Origin: Stutzerimonas kunmingensis | GTDB taxonomy: Bacteria; Pseudomonadota; Gammaproteobacteria; Pseudomonadales; Pseudomonadaceae | Direction: 5' to 3' | Assembly: GCF_014764705.1 (NCBI RefSeq) | Contig: NZ_JACXXG010000001.1 | Coordinates: forward strand, 62,001 to 126,000 | DNA: 64,000 nucleotides | In this document: positions 16,291 through 24,545 of the stretch, in pieces | Layout of the letters: each line of letters begins with the position of its first letter | Numbering within the stretch: position 1 is the stretch's first letter | The notes under the pieces: model-generated | What the model was told of the DNA's origin: nothing | Seen by the model: the letters and a program-made list of their open reading frames with translations, nothing else | The model's database searches: none | Position numbers and translations under genes: made by a program

Positions 16291-17067
16291 TCAGCTCAGA
16301 TTGCCAAAGCTGAAGGTTTCGCTCTGGCTTCCGAAGTTGGCGCCATTATCCGGAGCGGTAGGCGCTGCAGTACTACGAGCCGTTACCAGGTTGGCGAGTT
16401 CGCCAAGGTGCTGCATGGACAGCAGCTGGCAGTAGGCAACAACCAGCGCGCCGGCGTTCCGCAATTCGGCAAGGGCTTCCGCCGGCAGGGCATTCAAGGC
16501 GCCTTCGTCGACCTGAAAAAGCCCTTCCACGCGTTGCTCGCCCGACTCGCTTTGGATGGTTAGGGGCCACGGGCGGATCAGGTCGAATTTCTGCAGCGCC
16601 GCAGTTGGTGTTTCGGCGGCCTGCTTGCTCACATGGGTTTGTTGGAGAAAGGACAGGACTTCGCTGATCGCCTCGCTGGGTTGACCTTCATCGTCGAAAA
16701 AACGCTCTCCGACGGCGTCATCGCTGATCAGACCGCTACTCTCATCCACGCACATGACCAGTTGGTCATCTTCTGCCTTTAGCAGCTGGAAGGGGTAGCT
16801 GCGATAGGCGGCCGGGACATAGCGCCCCAACCATTGCCCGGTGGGCGATACCAGCAGATTCTGACCCGTCTGCAGGCCCATCAGGGCTGCCGGAACGAAG
16901 CGGTCATGCTGCGCGATGAAGGTGATCGGTAGCGCCATGGCCGCTTTGGGGAGTTCTGCCAGCGCCAGAAGGGCCAGCGCATCTGTTGCGGCAAACGCGT
17001 AGGACGAGTACCGCTGCCAGTATCGGTTGCCGTGGTGCTGTCTCGAGACAGGTAAGTGAGAAGACAT
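16291..17067 (-). CDS. SapC family protein
   Basis: The 258-residue product starts at ATG 17067, preceded by GGAGAG with a 6-base gap. It has the SapC-family layout: an early ALALLALAELPKAAMALPITFI stretch, FVPAALMGLQTGQNLLV, WLGRYVPAAYRSYPF near residue 100, LISDDAVGERFFDDEGQPSE near 140, and a C-terminal helical region ending in FSFGNLS. SapC was named from S-layer gene neighbourhoods, but its biochemical role is unsettled; the family often accompanies large secreted proteins and modification enzymes. Here it stands alone on the minus strand with remnants on both sides. No other S-layer gene is near. Confidence 0.8.
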   Translation of the reverse strand: MSSHLPVSRQHHGNRYWQRYSSYAFAATDALALLALAELPKAAMALPITFIAQHDRFVPAALMGLQTGQNLLVSPTGQWLGRYVPAAYRSYPFQLLKAEDDQLVMCVDESSGLISDDAVGERFFDDEGQPSEAISEVLSFLQQTHVSKQAAETPTAALQKFDLIRPWPLTIQSESGEQRVEGLFQVDEGALNALPAEALAELRNAGALVVAYCQLLSMQHLGELANLVTARSTAAPTAPDNGANFGSQSETFSFGNLS

Positions 17068-17608
17068 CTGGAACTCTCCATTGGTGCGAGTGACAGGCGC
17101 TCAGGCTGGCCGGAGCGAACGCCGGGTGGCGCCCCGCCTATGCTAGGGTTTGATTCGTCGCTTGGCCAACTTGGTGTTGGGGCTTCGCCTGCTCGGCACT
17201 CATGAATCGGCCCCGGTCCCCATGTGACTGTGCGAGATTGCGCCAACCCGGCAAGCCTCCGGTTTGTCGGGCAATAAGTAGGCGTCGATAAAGAGGGCGT
17301 CGCAGTTCAGCAAGCGGTGAAGTTCAGTGCCTTGGCCGAATGCGGAACCGTGAAGGTTGGGGCCTGATACTCAGTGCTGCCAAGGACTTGACCGCTGCTG
17401 AACTAGTCTTGGCCTTCGCCAATGTTGCCAAGGGCATTGCTTTCATTTTTAGACGGTAACGATCAGCAAGCTTCCGGCGTTGACCCACTGGCTTGCGTTC
17501 CGAAGATATCGTTGTCCTTGATGTTGACGCCGCTGCCCATGGCCATTTCGATGGCATCAGGATCTGGCCCTGGTCCGCACCGGTGCGGAACACCTGACGC
17601 TTTCCCCC
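17068..17608. other. Gap without a confident gene, between SapC and the glycosyltransferase
   Basis: About 540 bp. Minus-strand reading near 17,460-17,580 gives DAIEMAMGSGVNIKDNDIFG, and near 17,350-17,440 gives ALGNIGEGQD and FSSGQVLGSTEYQAP, separated by stops. This may be the remains of the gene that once lay upstream of sapC, but I cannot name it. Confidence 0.35.
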
Positions 17609-18781
17609 TCAGGCGCTGATATGACGGTAAACACGCAAGGTCTGCTCGGTGCAGCGCGCCCAGGAAAAGGACCGCGCCCGCTCAAGTCCCGCCGCAGCAA
17701 GTGCATCGCGGGCGTCGTTGTGTTCCAGCAGCCATTGCAGGTGCGTAGCGAGTTGCTCCACGGATCCGCGCTCGACAAGCAAGGCGCTGTCGCCGGTTAT
17801 TTCGTTCATGGAGGTGTTCTGGGTGCAGATCACCGGTACACCGCTGCTCATGGCTTCCAGCACGGGTAGGCCAAAGCCTTCGTAATGTGATGGGTAGACG
17901 AACGCCTGCGCGCCGGCATATAGGGCCGGAAGGATATTGGCCGGCACGAAGTTCAGGTGGCGCAGGCCGCGTGTCTGCTGCAAGTGGGCGATACGTGCCA
18001 ATATATCGGCGTTGCCCCATCCGGGAGCCCCGGCAAGTACCAGAGGGAAAGCTTCGGTAAGCGCCGACGGCAGGCTGCTCCAGGCGTCAAGGAGTGTATC
18101 GAGACCTTTGCGAGGCTCCAGCGTACCAACGAACAGGAGGTACTGCCCGTGGTGTAGTTTGAGACCGCTCAGTGCTTCCCATGTCTGCTGCGCATCCGAT
18201 GGGGCGTAACAGGGCGCGGCTCCCAGATGAATAGTGTGTACGCGCTGCTCATCCACACCATATAAGTTGATCAGTTCCTTGCGGATGTATTCGGAGTCGG
18301 TAATCAGCGCATCCGCCCGCGCCAGCGTTTTCGGCAATTCTCGGCTTAGCCATTCGACGCGTTTGGCCGGGTGAAACTGAGGATAGTGGATAAAGGACAA
18401 GTCGTGAATGGTGGCGACACATGGCCCTTTATGGGCCCGCAGAATGAAGCTCGGTTCGTGATAAGTGAAGTCTCGTAGTCGGGCTGACTGTAGTCGTAGC
18501 AGATTGTTTCGTAGCGCTTCGCGCGCTCGATAGGCCAGTCCCGAATTACGTAGCAGGCGAAGCAGGCGGCTTTGCGGAGGGTGTGATTGCGCGCTATCCG
18601 ATCTCGTGTGGGCATGGCACTCCTGCAGCGTTTGTGTGGCCGAGGCGAAGTGGTGTCCGGAAAAGCACTCGATACTTTCAAGCGCCTGGGTCTCGACGAG
18701 CTGCTCCAGAAGGTTTTTTGTATAGGTGCCAATACCCGTGAGGGGGGGCAGCAGCGATTCGGTGTTGATCAGGAGCTTCAT
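17609..18781 (-). CDS. GT4-family glycosyltransferase (lipopolysaccharide)
   Basis: The start is taken at ATG 18781 (MKLLINTESLLPPLTGIGTY), which is the normal family beginning; an upstream in-frame start at 18853 adds 24 unrelated residues. The 390-residue protein has the GT-B pattern: a glycine-containing TGIGTYT loop, CVATIHDLSFIHYP, LFVGTLEPRKGLDTLLDAW near residue 220, AFVYPSHYEGFGLPVLEAMSSG near 305 and LLVERG. It should transfer a nucleotide-activated sugar to a growing lipid-linked glycan at the inner membrane. The neighbouring Rmd-like and WbpW genes suggest a mannose or D-rhamnose donor, similar in type to WbpX/WbpY/WbpZ, but the exact specificity is not visible. Confidence 0.8.
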   Translation of the reverse strand: MKLLINTESLLPPLTGIGTYTKNLLEQLVETQALESIECFSGHHFASATQTLQECHAHTRSDSAQSHPPQSRLLRLLRNSGLAYRAREALRNNLLRLQSARLRDFTYHEPSFILRAHKGPCVATIHDLSFIHYPQFHPAKRVEWLSRELPKTLARADALITDSEYIRKELINLYGVDEQRVHTIHLGAAPCYAPSDAQQTWEALSGLKLHHGQYLLFVGTLEPRKGLDTLLDAWSSLPSALTEAFPLVLAGAPGWGNADILARIAHLQQTRGLRHLNFVPANILPALYAGAQAFVYPSHYEGFGLPVLEAMSSGVPVICTQNTSMNEITGDSALLVERGSVEQLATHLQWLLEHNDARDALAAAGLERARSFSWARCTEQTLRVYRHISA

Positions 18782-18922
18782 TAGTGACCTTATTTGGGGC
18801 CGTGTCGTATAGCGAGGCCTGCGAAGGTTGGGCGGCAGGTGTTCTGTCTGCATAAGCCTGAATCGCAGGCATGCCTACATGCGATATCCGTGGGATGACC
18901 TGCGCCTGCAGGATGCAACGTC

Positions 18923-18948
18923 CGTAGGAGCAGCTCTTGGCCGCGAAC
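18923..18948. repeat. REP-like repeat, copy a
   Basis: The 26-bp segment starting CGTAGGAGC and ending GGCCGCGAAC closely matches 20180-20205. GGAGC...GGCCGCGA is the style of Pseudomonas repetitive extragenic palindromes. It lies in the gap between two minus-strand sugar genes. Confidence 0.55.
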
Positions 18949-19053
18949 GGGGCCGTCCTGATGGTCGGGCATTGGTGCGTTTGAAATGTCGCCGTTTTAA
19001 GGCTGAATACTGTCTGTCGAGGTGGATAGCGAATGGGCTTGCGTGAGCAGGAA

Positions 19054-20013
19054 TCATTGGGCAGCGGCTGTCTCGGCTCGCCAGTAGTCGAGCAGTTCCT
19101 TCAGGGTTTCAGTTAGCCCTTTAGTGGGTTTCCAACCCAGAGCCTGGCGCAGGCGTTGGCTATCCCCCGCTGCGTATGGGATGTCCGAAGCGCGCATCCG
19201 CGCCGGGTCCTGTTCGAGCCTGATTCTGGCGCTGCTCATTTGAAGCATAATCTCCAGCACTTGGGCGATCTTGTGGGTTTGGCCTGAAGAAATATTGAAG
19301 CAGCGTTGATGCTCGCTGGCGCTATCGGCAAATGTCAGCAGCAGTTCGTATGCCCGGCAGACATCGCTCACGTCAAGAAAATCACGGCTGGCTTGCAGGT
19401 TGCCTACTTTCAACACCGGCTCCTGCTTGCCCGCTTCGATCAGGGCGATCTGGCGAGCGAACGAGGCTGTCACGAACTCAGGCGACTGATGTGCGCCGAT
19501 ATGATTGAACGGTCGCGCCACCACTCCACGGGTTCCGCGGCGGAAATATTCATTGAAGGCCGTTTCGGCGGCGAGCTTGCTTGCGGCATACGGGTTCTGC
19601 GGCAGGCAGGGGACGTTCTCGTCAAGCGGGATGTTCTGCTTGAAGGCCGCGCCGTAAACGTCTGCCGAACTGACAAATAGAATGAAGCACTCTGGAGCGA
19701 ATTTGCGCATGGCTTCTAGCACGTTGATGCTTCCCATCACGTTGGTCTGCCATGTGAGTTGTGGCGCCTCGAAACTTTTTGGAATATAGGTGATTGCTGC
19801 GAGGTGCACGATTCGGGTCGGGGAGGTGTCACGGATGACCTGGGCAACGTGCTCGGCTTCGCGAATGTCGCAGCTGACCGTTTCGTTGGCAAAGGGGGCG
19901 GGCTGGTCCGTCTTCGACGAAACGGCAATGACATGCTGCCCGGAGTGTTGGAGCGTTCTGCAGAGCTGTCGCCCAACGAAACCGTTGGCGCCTGTAATTA
20001 ACGTGCGTTGCAT
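19054..20013 (-). CDS. rmd: GDP-6-deoxy-D-lyxo-4-hexulose reductase-like SDR (Rmd)
   Basis: ATG at 20013 has GGGAGAG about 6 bases upstream; the frame extends 43 codons further without family similarity. The 319 residues form an extended short-chain dehydrogenase: TGANGFVGRQL at the N-terminus (NAD(P) binding), SSADVYG near residue 110, NPYAASKLAAE (catalytic Tyr-Lys), VARPFNHIGAHQ, SRDFLDVSDV, QDPARMR and GWKP. This set matches Rmd, which reduces GDP-4-keto-6-deoxymannose to GDP-D-rhamnose for A-band-type polysaccharide. The dehydratase Gmd needed before it is not in the window. Other GDP-4-keto-sugar reductases or epimerases share several motifs, so substrate is inferred from similarity and the adjacent WbpW. 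Confidence 0.75.
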   Translation of the reverse strand: MQRTLITGANGFVGRQLCRTLQHSGQHVIAVSSKTDQPAPFANETVSCDIREAEHVAQVIRDTSPTRIVHLAAITYIPKSFEAPQLTWQTNVMGSINVLEAMRKFAPECFILFVSSADVYGAAFKQNIPLDENVPCLPQNPYAASKLAAETAFNEYFRRGTRGVVARPFNHIGAHQSPEFVTASFARQIALIEAGKQEPVLKVGNLQASRDFLDVSDVCRAYELLLTFADSASEHQRCFNISSGQTHKIAQVLEIMLQMSSARIRLEQDPARMRASDIPYAAGDSQRLRQALGWKPTKGLTETLKELLDYWRAETAAAQ

Positions 20014-20431
20014 GATTTTCTCTCCCGGCTCTTGAACGCGGAAAACTAGTTTACAGAGCGTGTAGAAGGGGTGCGAGGAGGTGAGCTCTCTACCTTGTTG
20101 GCTGAAGAATAGCCCGCGAACTCTAATGGCCGTCACGGGCATGGCCCGTTCCTACAAAGAGCAGGCAGGCCGCGCGCCCCGTCGGAGCGGGCCGTGGCCG
20201 CGAACAAATGCCCGTTCAATGTCGCGGTTCCGTTCGTGGCCGGGACTTGCTTACGGATATTGGATCTGCCTTGCACACCAGAGCGGTCCACTCCTGCGAA
20301 CAAAGTCCGCATCGGATCGCGCCCTTGAAGGACATAGCCCGTTCCCACAAAAGCAAGCAGGCAGCGTTGCATCATCGCGGGAGCGATTCGATAATGCTTG
20401 GCTTTGCCATTGATGGCTTCAGGGAGTTTTT
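20014..20431. other. Divergent intergenic region with REP-like repeats
   Basis: About 420 bp between the divergent rmd-like and wbpW genes. It contains several copies or half-copies of a GGGCCRTGGCCGCGA-type motif (about 20,125-20,150, 20,180-20,205, 20,225-20,250 and 20,330-20,350) in both orientations. No gene is supported. It must also carry the promoters for both flanking genes. Confidence 0.5.
20180..20205. repeat. REP-like repeat, copy b
   Basis: The segment starting CGTCGGAGCGGGCC and ending GGCCGCGAAC matches copy a at 18923-18948 at 21 of 26 positions by eye. Shorter related pieces flank it. Confidence 0.5.
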
Positions 20432-21850
20432 ATGTTCACGCCCGTCATCCTCGCTGGCGGCAGCGGCTCACGCCTTTGGCCATTGTCGCGCCAGCGTTTT
20501 CCCAAGCAGTTTCTGGAGCTTGACAGCCAGGCGAAAGGGACTATGTTCCAGCGTACGTTAGCCAGGCTGGACGGATTGGAATACGCATTGCCACTGGTGG
20601 TGAGCAATGAAGAACTCCGTTTTGTCGTGGCTGAACAGTTGCGTTTGGCCAAGCGCGCTAGCCGGCGCATTGTCCTCGAACCCGTGGCGCGCAATACGGC
20701 CCCGGCCATCGCGCTGGCGGCGCTCGATGCGTGCCGCGACGGGGATGATCCGGTGCTGCTGGTGCTGGCGGCTGACCATTACATCCGTGATGAGGACACT
20801 TTCCGTGAAGCCGTGCGGATTGCGGAGACCCAGGCCCGCGATGGGCGTCTGGTGACTTTCGGCATCAGGCCGACTCAGGCGGAAACCGGATTCGGCTATA
20901 TCCAGTGCGGTGACACGCTGGGGGTCGGTGGTTTTGCCATTTCCAGTTTCAAGGAAAAGCCATCTGCCGAGCTGGCGCAGGAATATCTGACCGCGGGCAA
21001 CTACCTTTGGAACAGCGGCATGTTCATGTTTCGTGCTTCGCGCTTTCTGGCGGAACTGGAGCGCTTTCGCCCTGACATTGTGACTGCCTGCCGTGATGCG
21101 CTGGCGGCCTCCGAGGAAGACAGTCATTTCCTGCATATCCCCGCCGAGCAGTTCGCGCGCTGTGATGACGAGTCGGTGGATTATGCGGTGATGGAGCATA
21201 CCGATGCTGGTGTAGTGGTACCGCTGGACGCCGGCTGGAACGATCTGGGCAGCTGGGCGGCAATCTGGGATGTCAGCGGGCGCAACGCCGATGGCAATGG
21301 CTTGCTGGGCGATGTGTTGACGTTCGACACGCGCAATTCGTTGCTGCAGTCGCATCACCGGCTGGTTGCAGCCGTGGGTGTCGAGGATCTGATAGTCGTC
21401 GAAACCAAGGATGCCGTGCTGGTGGCGCATCGCGACAACTGTCAGCAGGTCAAGCAGGTGGTTCAGAAGCTCCAGGCTGAGGGGCGCGAGGAGTTCGCCG
21501 GCCATCCACTGGTAAGCCGTCCGTGGGGCCATTACGACACGGTCGACAAGGGTGAGCGCTATCAGGTCAAGCGCATCACCGTGCTGCCCGGTGAGTGCCT
21601 GTCATTACAGTTGCATTATCACCGCGCCGAGCACTGGATCGTCGTATCCGGAACTGCCAAGGTCGTATGTGGCGACAAGGAAATGATTCTTTCGGAGAAT
21701 CAGTCGACCTATATCCCACTGGGTATCAAGCACTCGTTGTCGAATCCAGGCAAGGTGCCGCTGGAGCTTATCGAGGTGCAGTCCGGCGCGTATCTGGGTG
21801 AGGATGACATCGTTCGCTTCGAGGACCGCTACGGGCGTGCGCGGTCCTAA
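20432..21850 (+). CDS. wbpW: Mannose-1-phosphate guanylyltransferase / mannose-6-phosphate isomerase
   Basis: The 472-residue bifunctional enzyme makes GDP-mannose in two steps, from fructose-6-phosphate via mannose-6-phosphate and from mannose-1-phosphate plus GTP. ATG at 20432 follows GGGAG. The N-terminal nucleotidyltransferase has GGSGSRLWPLSR and FPKQFLEL in the first 35 residues, ADHYI near 115, ETGFGYI, FKEKP and NSGMFMF. The C-terminal cupin isomerase domain has LSLQLHYHRAEHWIVVSG and STYIPLGIKHSL near residue 430. AlgA and PslB have the same fold and length. The LPS neighbours make WbpW the best name, but the sequence alone does not decide. Confidence 0.85.
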   Translation: MFTPVILAGGSGSRLWPLSRQRFPKQFLELDSQAKGTMFQRTLARLDGLEYALPLVVSNEELRFVVAEQLRLAKRASRRIVLEPVARNTAPAIALAALDACRDGDDPVLLVLAADHYIRDEDTFREAVRIAETQARDGRLVTFGIRPTQAETGFGYIQCGDTLGVGGFAISSFKEKPSAELAQEYLTAGNYLWNSGMFMFRASRFLAELERFRPDIVTACRDALAASEEDSHFLHIPAEQFARCDDESVDYAVMEHTDAGVVVPLDAGWNDLGSWAAIWDVSGRNADGNGLLGDVLTFDTRNSLLQSHHRLVAAVGVEDLIVVETKDAVLVAHRDNCQQVKQVVQKLQAEGREEFAGHPLVSRPWGHYDTVDKGERYQVKRITVLPGECLSLQLHYHRAEHWIVVSGTAKVVCGDKEMILSENQSTYIPLGIKHSLSNPGKVPLELIEVQSGAYLGEDDIVRFEDRYGRARS

Positions 21851-21866
21851 CTGGCAGGTGCCTGCA

Positions 21867-21897
21867 ACGCTGGCGATGCGCTGACCCCCAGCGTTAC
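21867..21897 (+). terminator. Possible weak terminator after wbpW
   Basis: AACGCTGG and CCAGCGTT pair across a 15-base loop 16 bp after the wbpW stop. There is no U-run, so this is only a candidate hairpin. Confidence 0.3.
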
Positions 21898-21916
21898 CTA
21901 ACGCATCATTTCAAGC

Positions 21917-22231
21917 TCAGGCTTCGTCACTATTCCAGAGTCGTAAGCTCAACTCCGTTTGGTCGATGGCCTGCGACAGATGGTGAAGGCACAGCTCGAT
22001 TGCCTGGTTGCGTTGCTGCTCGTTATCCCACTCGATCTTCGACAGGGTTTCGATAGCGTCGAGGTCGTCGTTTTCGCTGACCAGCATGCCATGGCGAACC
22101 AGAAAGGTCTGGCCGTTGAGAGAGAGGCGAACCGGGTCCCGTCCTTCCAGCGATGCGCCTGCGGCGAGTAACGCGTCGATGTGCGCGCGAAGCGAGTGGA
22201 GGTGGCGTCTGTCGGCAGAGTCATCAGTCAT
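21917..22231 (-). CDS. Small conserved hypothetical protein
   Basis: I take ATG at 22231, with GGAAG 7 bases upstream; ATG 22237 gives two extra residues. The 104-residue product is acidic and mostly helical (HLHSLRAHIDALLAAGAS, DLDAIETLSKIEWDNEQQRNQAIELCLHHLSQAID), with a short beta segment VRLSLNGQTFLVRHGMLVSEND in the middle. No domain is recognised. It lies on the opposite strand between two LPS genes, and its coding bias looks genuine. It may be a chromosomal Pseudomonas gene not linked to polysaccharide synthesis. Confidence 0.6.
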   Translation of the reverse strand: MTDDSADRRHLHSLRAHIDALLAAGASLEGRDPVRLSLNGQTFLVRHGMLVSENDDLDAIETLSKIEWDNEQQRNQAIELCLHHLSQAIDQTELSLRLWNSDEA

Positions 22232-22447
22232 GGGCATTCTTCCGGTAAGGAGTGCGCTGGAACGATCTCGGTTTGCTCAAGTGGCGCAATGATATCAGTT
22301 TGGCGCGTGATTTCGTCGCATCTCGCCGCGGCGCGCGACAGACGGACTCGCCGTCTTGGAGGGTGATCTGCCGGCCGTTCGATGTTTCGCGGCTTTGCCC
22401 GACACGTGCGAGCGAGAGTGCGTAGAATTGCCGCCTGGCAGTCAGGG

Positions 22448-23443
22448 ATGGCTGCGTATGGCAGAGAGACGCTGAGCTTGAAGAGAAAGATTCTAGTAAC
22501 CGGAGGAACCGGCTTCGTGGGGGGCGCGCTGCTGCAGCGCCTGGTCGCCTGTCCGGACGTGCAGGCTCTCGCCTGGGCGCGCCGTGTGGATTCGCTATGG
22601 CCTGCTGGCGTGGTTCCCGTGCCCGTTTCGTTCAGCCGCACCTTTGCCGCGGGTTCGCCGGTCGAAAATGTCGATACGGTCATTCACTGCGCGGCGCGGG
22701 TCCATGTCATGCAGGACGAGGCCGCGGATCCGCTGGCGGAGTTTCGCAAGATCAATGTGGACGCCACGCTCGAGCTGGCACGCAGCGCCGTGGCGGCGGG
22801 CGCGCGGCGGTTCATCTTCATCAGTTCGATCAAGGTCAACGGCGAGTCGACGCCGGCTGGCAGGCCCTTCACGGCCGATGACCTGCCGCAGGCGGCCGAT
22901 CCCTATGCGCTATCCAAGCTCGAGGCCGAGCAGGGGTTGCGGGCGCTCGCCCGGGAGACGGGGCTGGAGATCGTTATCGTTCGCGCGCCGCTGGTGTATG
23001 GCCCCGGCGTGAAGGGCAATTTCCGCAGCATGATGGACTGGCTGATGAGGGGCATCCCGTTGCCGCTCGGTGCCGTTGAGAACAAGCGAAGCCTGGTCGC
23101 CCTGGACAACCTCGTCGACCTCCTGTGCACCTGCATCGATCACCCGGCCGCTGCCGGCGAGACCTTGCTCGCCAGTGACGGCGAGGACCTCGCGACCCCG
23201 GATCTGCTTCGGCGTCTGGGTGCGGCGCTGGATACGCCGGTGCGCTTGCTGCCGGTCCCCGGGGGGCAACTGGAGTTCCTCGCCCGGATGCTCGGCAAGC
23301 GCGCCGCCTTCGACCGGCTGTGTGGTTCACTTCAGGTCGACATCGGCAAGACCCGCTCACTGCTGAGTTGGGCGCCGCCCGTCGGTGTGGATGATGCGCT
23401 GCGCGCAACTGCGGCGGACTATATCCGGCGGCGGCAAGTATGA
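22448..23443 (+). CDS. NAD-dependent nucleotide-sugar epimerase/dehydratase (WbpV-like)
   Basis: An extended short-chain dehydrogenase. The start is uncertain: ATG 22382, ATG 22448 and TTG 22478 are in frame, and the family normally begins a few residues before ILVTGGTGFVGG, which favours 22448 or 22478. With 22448 it has 331 residues. NAD binding is GGTGFVGG; AARVHVMQDEAADPLAEFRKINVDAT, FIFISSIKVNGES, DPYALSKLEAEQGL (catalytic Tyr-Lys), VRAPLVYGPGVKGNF and NKRSLVALDNLVDLL follow. These fit the UDP-sugar 4-epimerase group that sits beside WbpL and WbpM in Pseudomonas O-antigen loci. The wbpL start overlaps its stop (ATGA), so the two are coupled. Confidence 0.8.
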   Translation: MAAYGRETLSLKRKILVTGGTGFVGGALLQRLVACPDVQALAWARRVDSLWPAGVVPVPVSFSRTFAAGSPVENVDTVIHCAARVHVMQDEAADPLAEFRKINVDATLELARSAVAAGARRFIFISSIKVNGESTPAGRPFTADDLPQAADPYALSKLEAEQGLRALARETGLEIVIVRAPLVYGPGVKGNFRSMMDWLMRGIPLPLGAVENKRSLVALDNLVDLLCTCIDHPAAAGETLLASDGEDLATPDLLRRLGAALDTPVRLLPVPGGQLEFLARMLGKRAAFDRLCGSLQVDIGKTRSLLSWAPPVGVDDALRATAADYIRRRQV

Positions 23444-24471
23444 GCTGGGCGCTCTTCCTGCTCGCGACCTTGGCCGCTTTCGGTCTGACCGGGCTGTTGC
23501 GCCGCTATGCCTTGCAGCGCAGCCTGCTGGATAAGCCCAATGCACGCAGCTCGCATACGGTTGCAACCCCTCGCGGGGGAGGCATGGCGTTTGTCCTGGT
23601 GTTTCTTTCGCTGCTGCTGGCGCTGTGGCTTTGCGCCGGGCTCGAAAGTGACCTGATGATCGCCCTGCTGGGGGCCGGTGGTGGCGTCGCCGCCCTCGGC
23701 TTTGCCGACGACCATGGCCATATCGCAGCACGCTGGCGCTTGCTGGGTCATTTCGTGGCGGCCGCCTGGTCACTGTTCTGGCTGGGCGGGCTACCGCCAG
23801 TGGTTCTGTTTGGGGTGCCGTTCGACCTAGGTTGGGTGGGGCACGTGCTGGCCGCTGTTTTCCTGGTCTGGTTGCTCAATCTCTACAACTTCATGGATGG
23901 CATCGATGGCATAGCGGCGGTGCAGGCCATCTGTGCCGGTGGCGGGGCCGTGCTCTGCTACGCTGCCGTGGATGCGGGTGCGTTCACCCTGATGGCTGGG
24001 GGCGCGAGCGAGCTGCTGTTGACCTGCGCGGTGCTGGGGTTTCTGTTCTGGAACTTCCCGCGGGCGCGCATATTCATGGGCGATGTGGGAAGCGGCTTTC
24101 TCGGCATCGTGATCGGCATTCTTGTGCTGCAGGCCACCTGGCAGCATCCGCAGCTGCTGTGGAGCTGGCTGATTTTGCTCGGCGTGTTCATCGTCGACGC
24201 AACTTTCACCTTGCTCCGTCGTCTTTTGCGGGGCGAAGCTGTCTATCAGGCTCATCGCAGCCATGCGTATCAGGCTGCGGCGCGGCGCTTTAGCCGCCAT
24301 GCGCCGGTGACGATTGCGGTTGGACTGATCAACCTGGGTTGGCTTCTGCCCTGGGCGGCGGGGGTGGCCTTGGGCGGAGTCGACGGTGCGACGGCCATGC
24401 TGATCGCCTATGTGCCCTTGTTGTGCCTCTGCCTTTGGCTTGGCGCCGGTGCGGCTGAGACGGCCAGATGA
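23440..24471 (+). CDS. wbpL: Undecaprenyl-phosphate glycosyl-1-phosphate transferase (MraY/WecA-like)
   Basis: The 343-residue integral membrane enzyme has about ten hydrophobic segments. It should start O-antigen assembly by transferring a sugar-1-phosphate from a UDP-sugar to undecaprenyl phosphate on the cytoplasmic face. Family motifs in order: NARSSHTVATPRGGGMAFV near residue 30, GFADDHGHI near 87, NLYNFMDGIDGIAA near 148 and FPRARIFMGDVGSGFLG near 205. The C-terminal loop has AHRSHAYQ. It follows a WbpV-like gene with a 4-base overlap and precedes wbpM, the usual Pseudomonas order. Confidence 0.88.
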   Translation: MSWALFLLATLAAFGLTGLLRRYALQRSLLDKPNARSSHTVATPRGGGMAFVLVFLSLLLALWLCAGLESDLMIALLGAGGGVAALGFADDHGHIAARWRLLGHFVAAAWSLFWLGGLPPVVLFGVPFDLGWVGHVLAAVFLVWLLNLYNFMDGIDGIAAVQAICAGGGAVLCYAAVDAGAFTLMAGGASELLLTCAVLGFLFWNFPRARIFMGDVGSGFLGIVIGILVLQATWQHPQLLWSWLILLGVFIVDATFTLLRRLLRGEAVYQAHRSHAYQAAARRFSRHAPVTIAVGLINLGWLLPWAAGVALGGVDGATAMLIAYVPLLCLCLWLGAGAAETAR

Positions 24472-24545
24472 TGGCGTTGCGAGGTGGCGATTTGCACATG
24501 CGCGGTTTTGGGACGAATGACGTTGACGGTAGGGGAATGAAATGA

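Noticed and set aside
17324..17593. 89-codon minus-strand frame upstream of the SapC gene region
   Set aside because: The protein-like scraps are in other frames with stops between them; this frame is Arg/Lys-rich as random high-GC frames often are.
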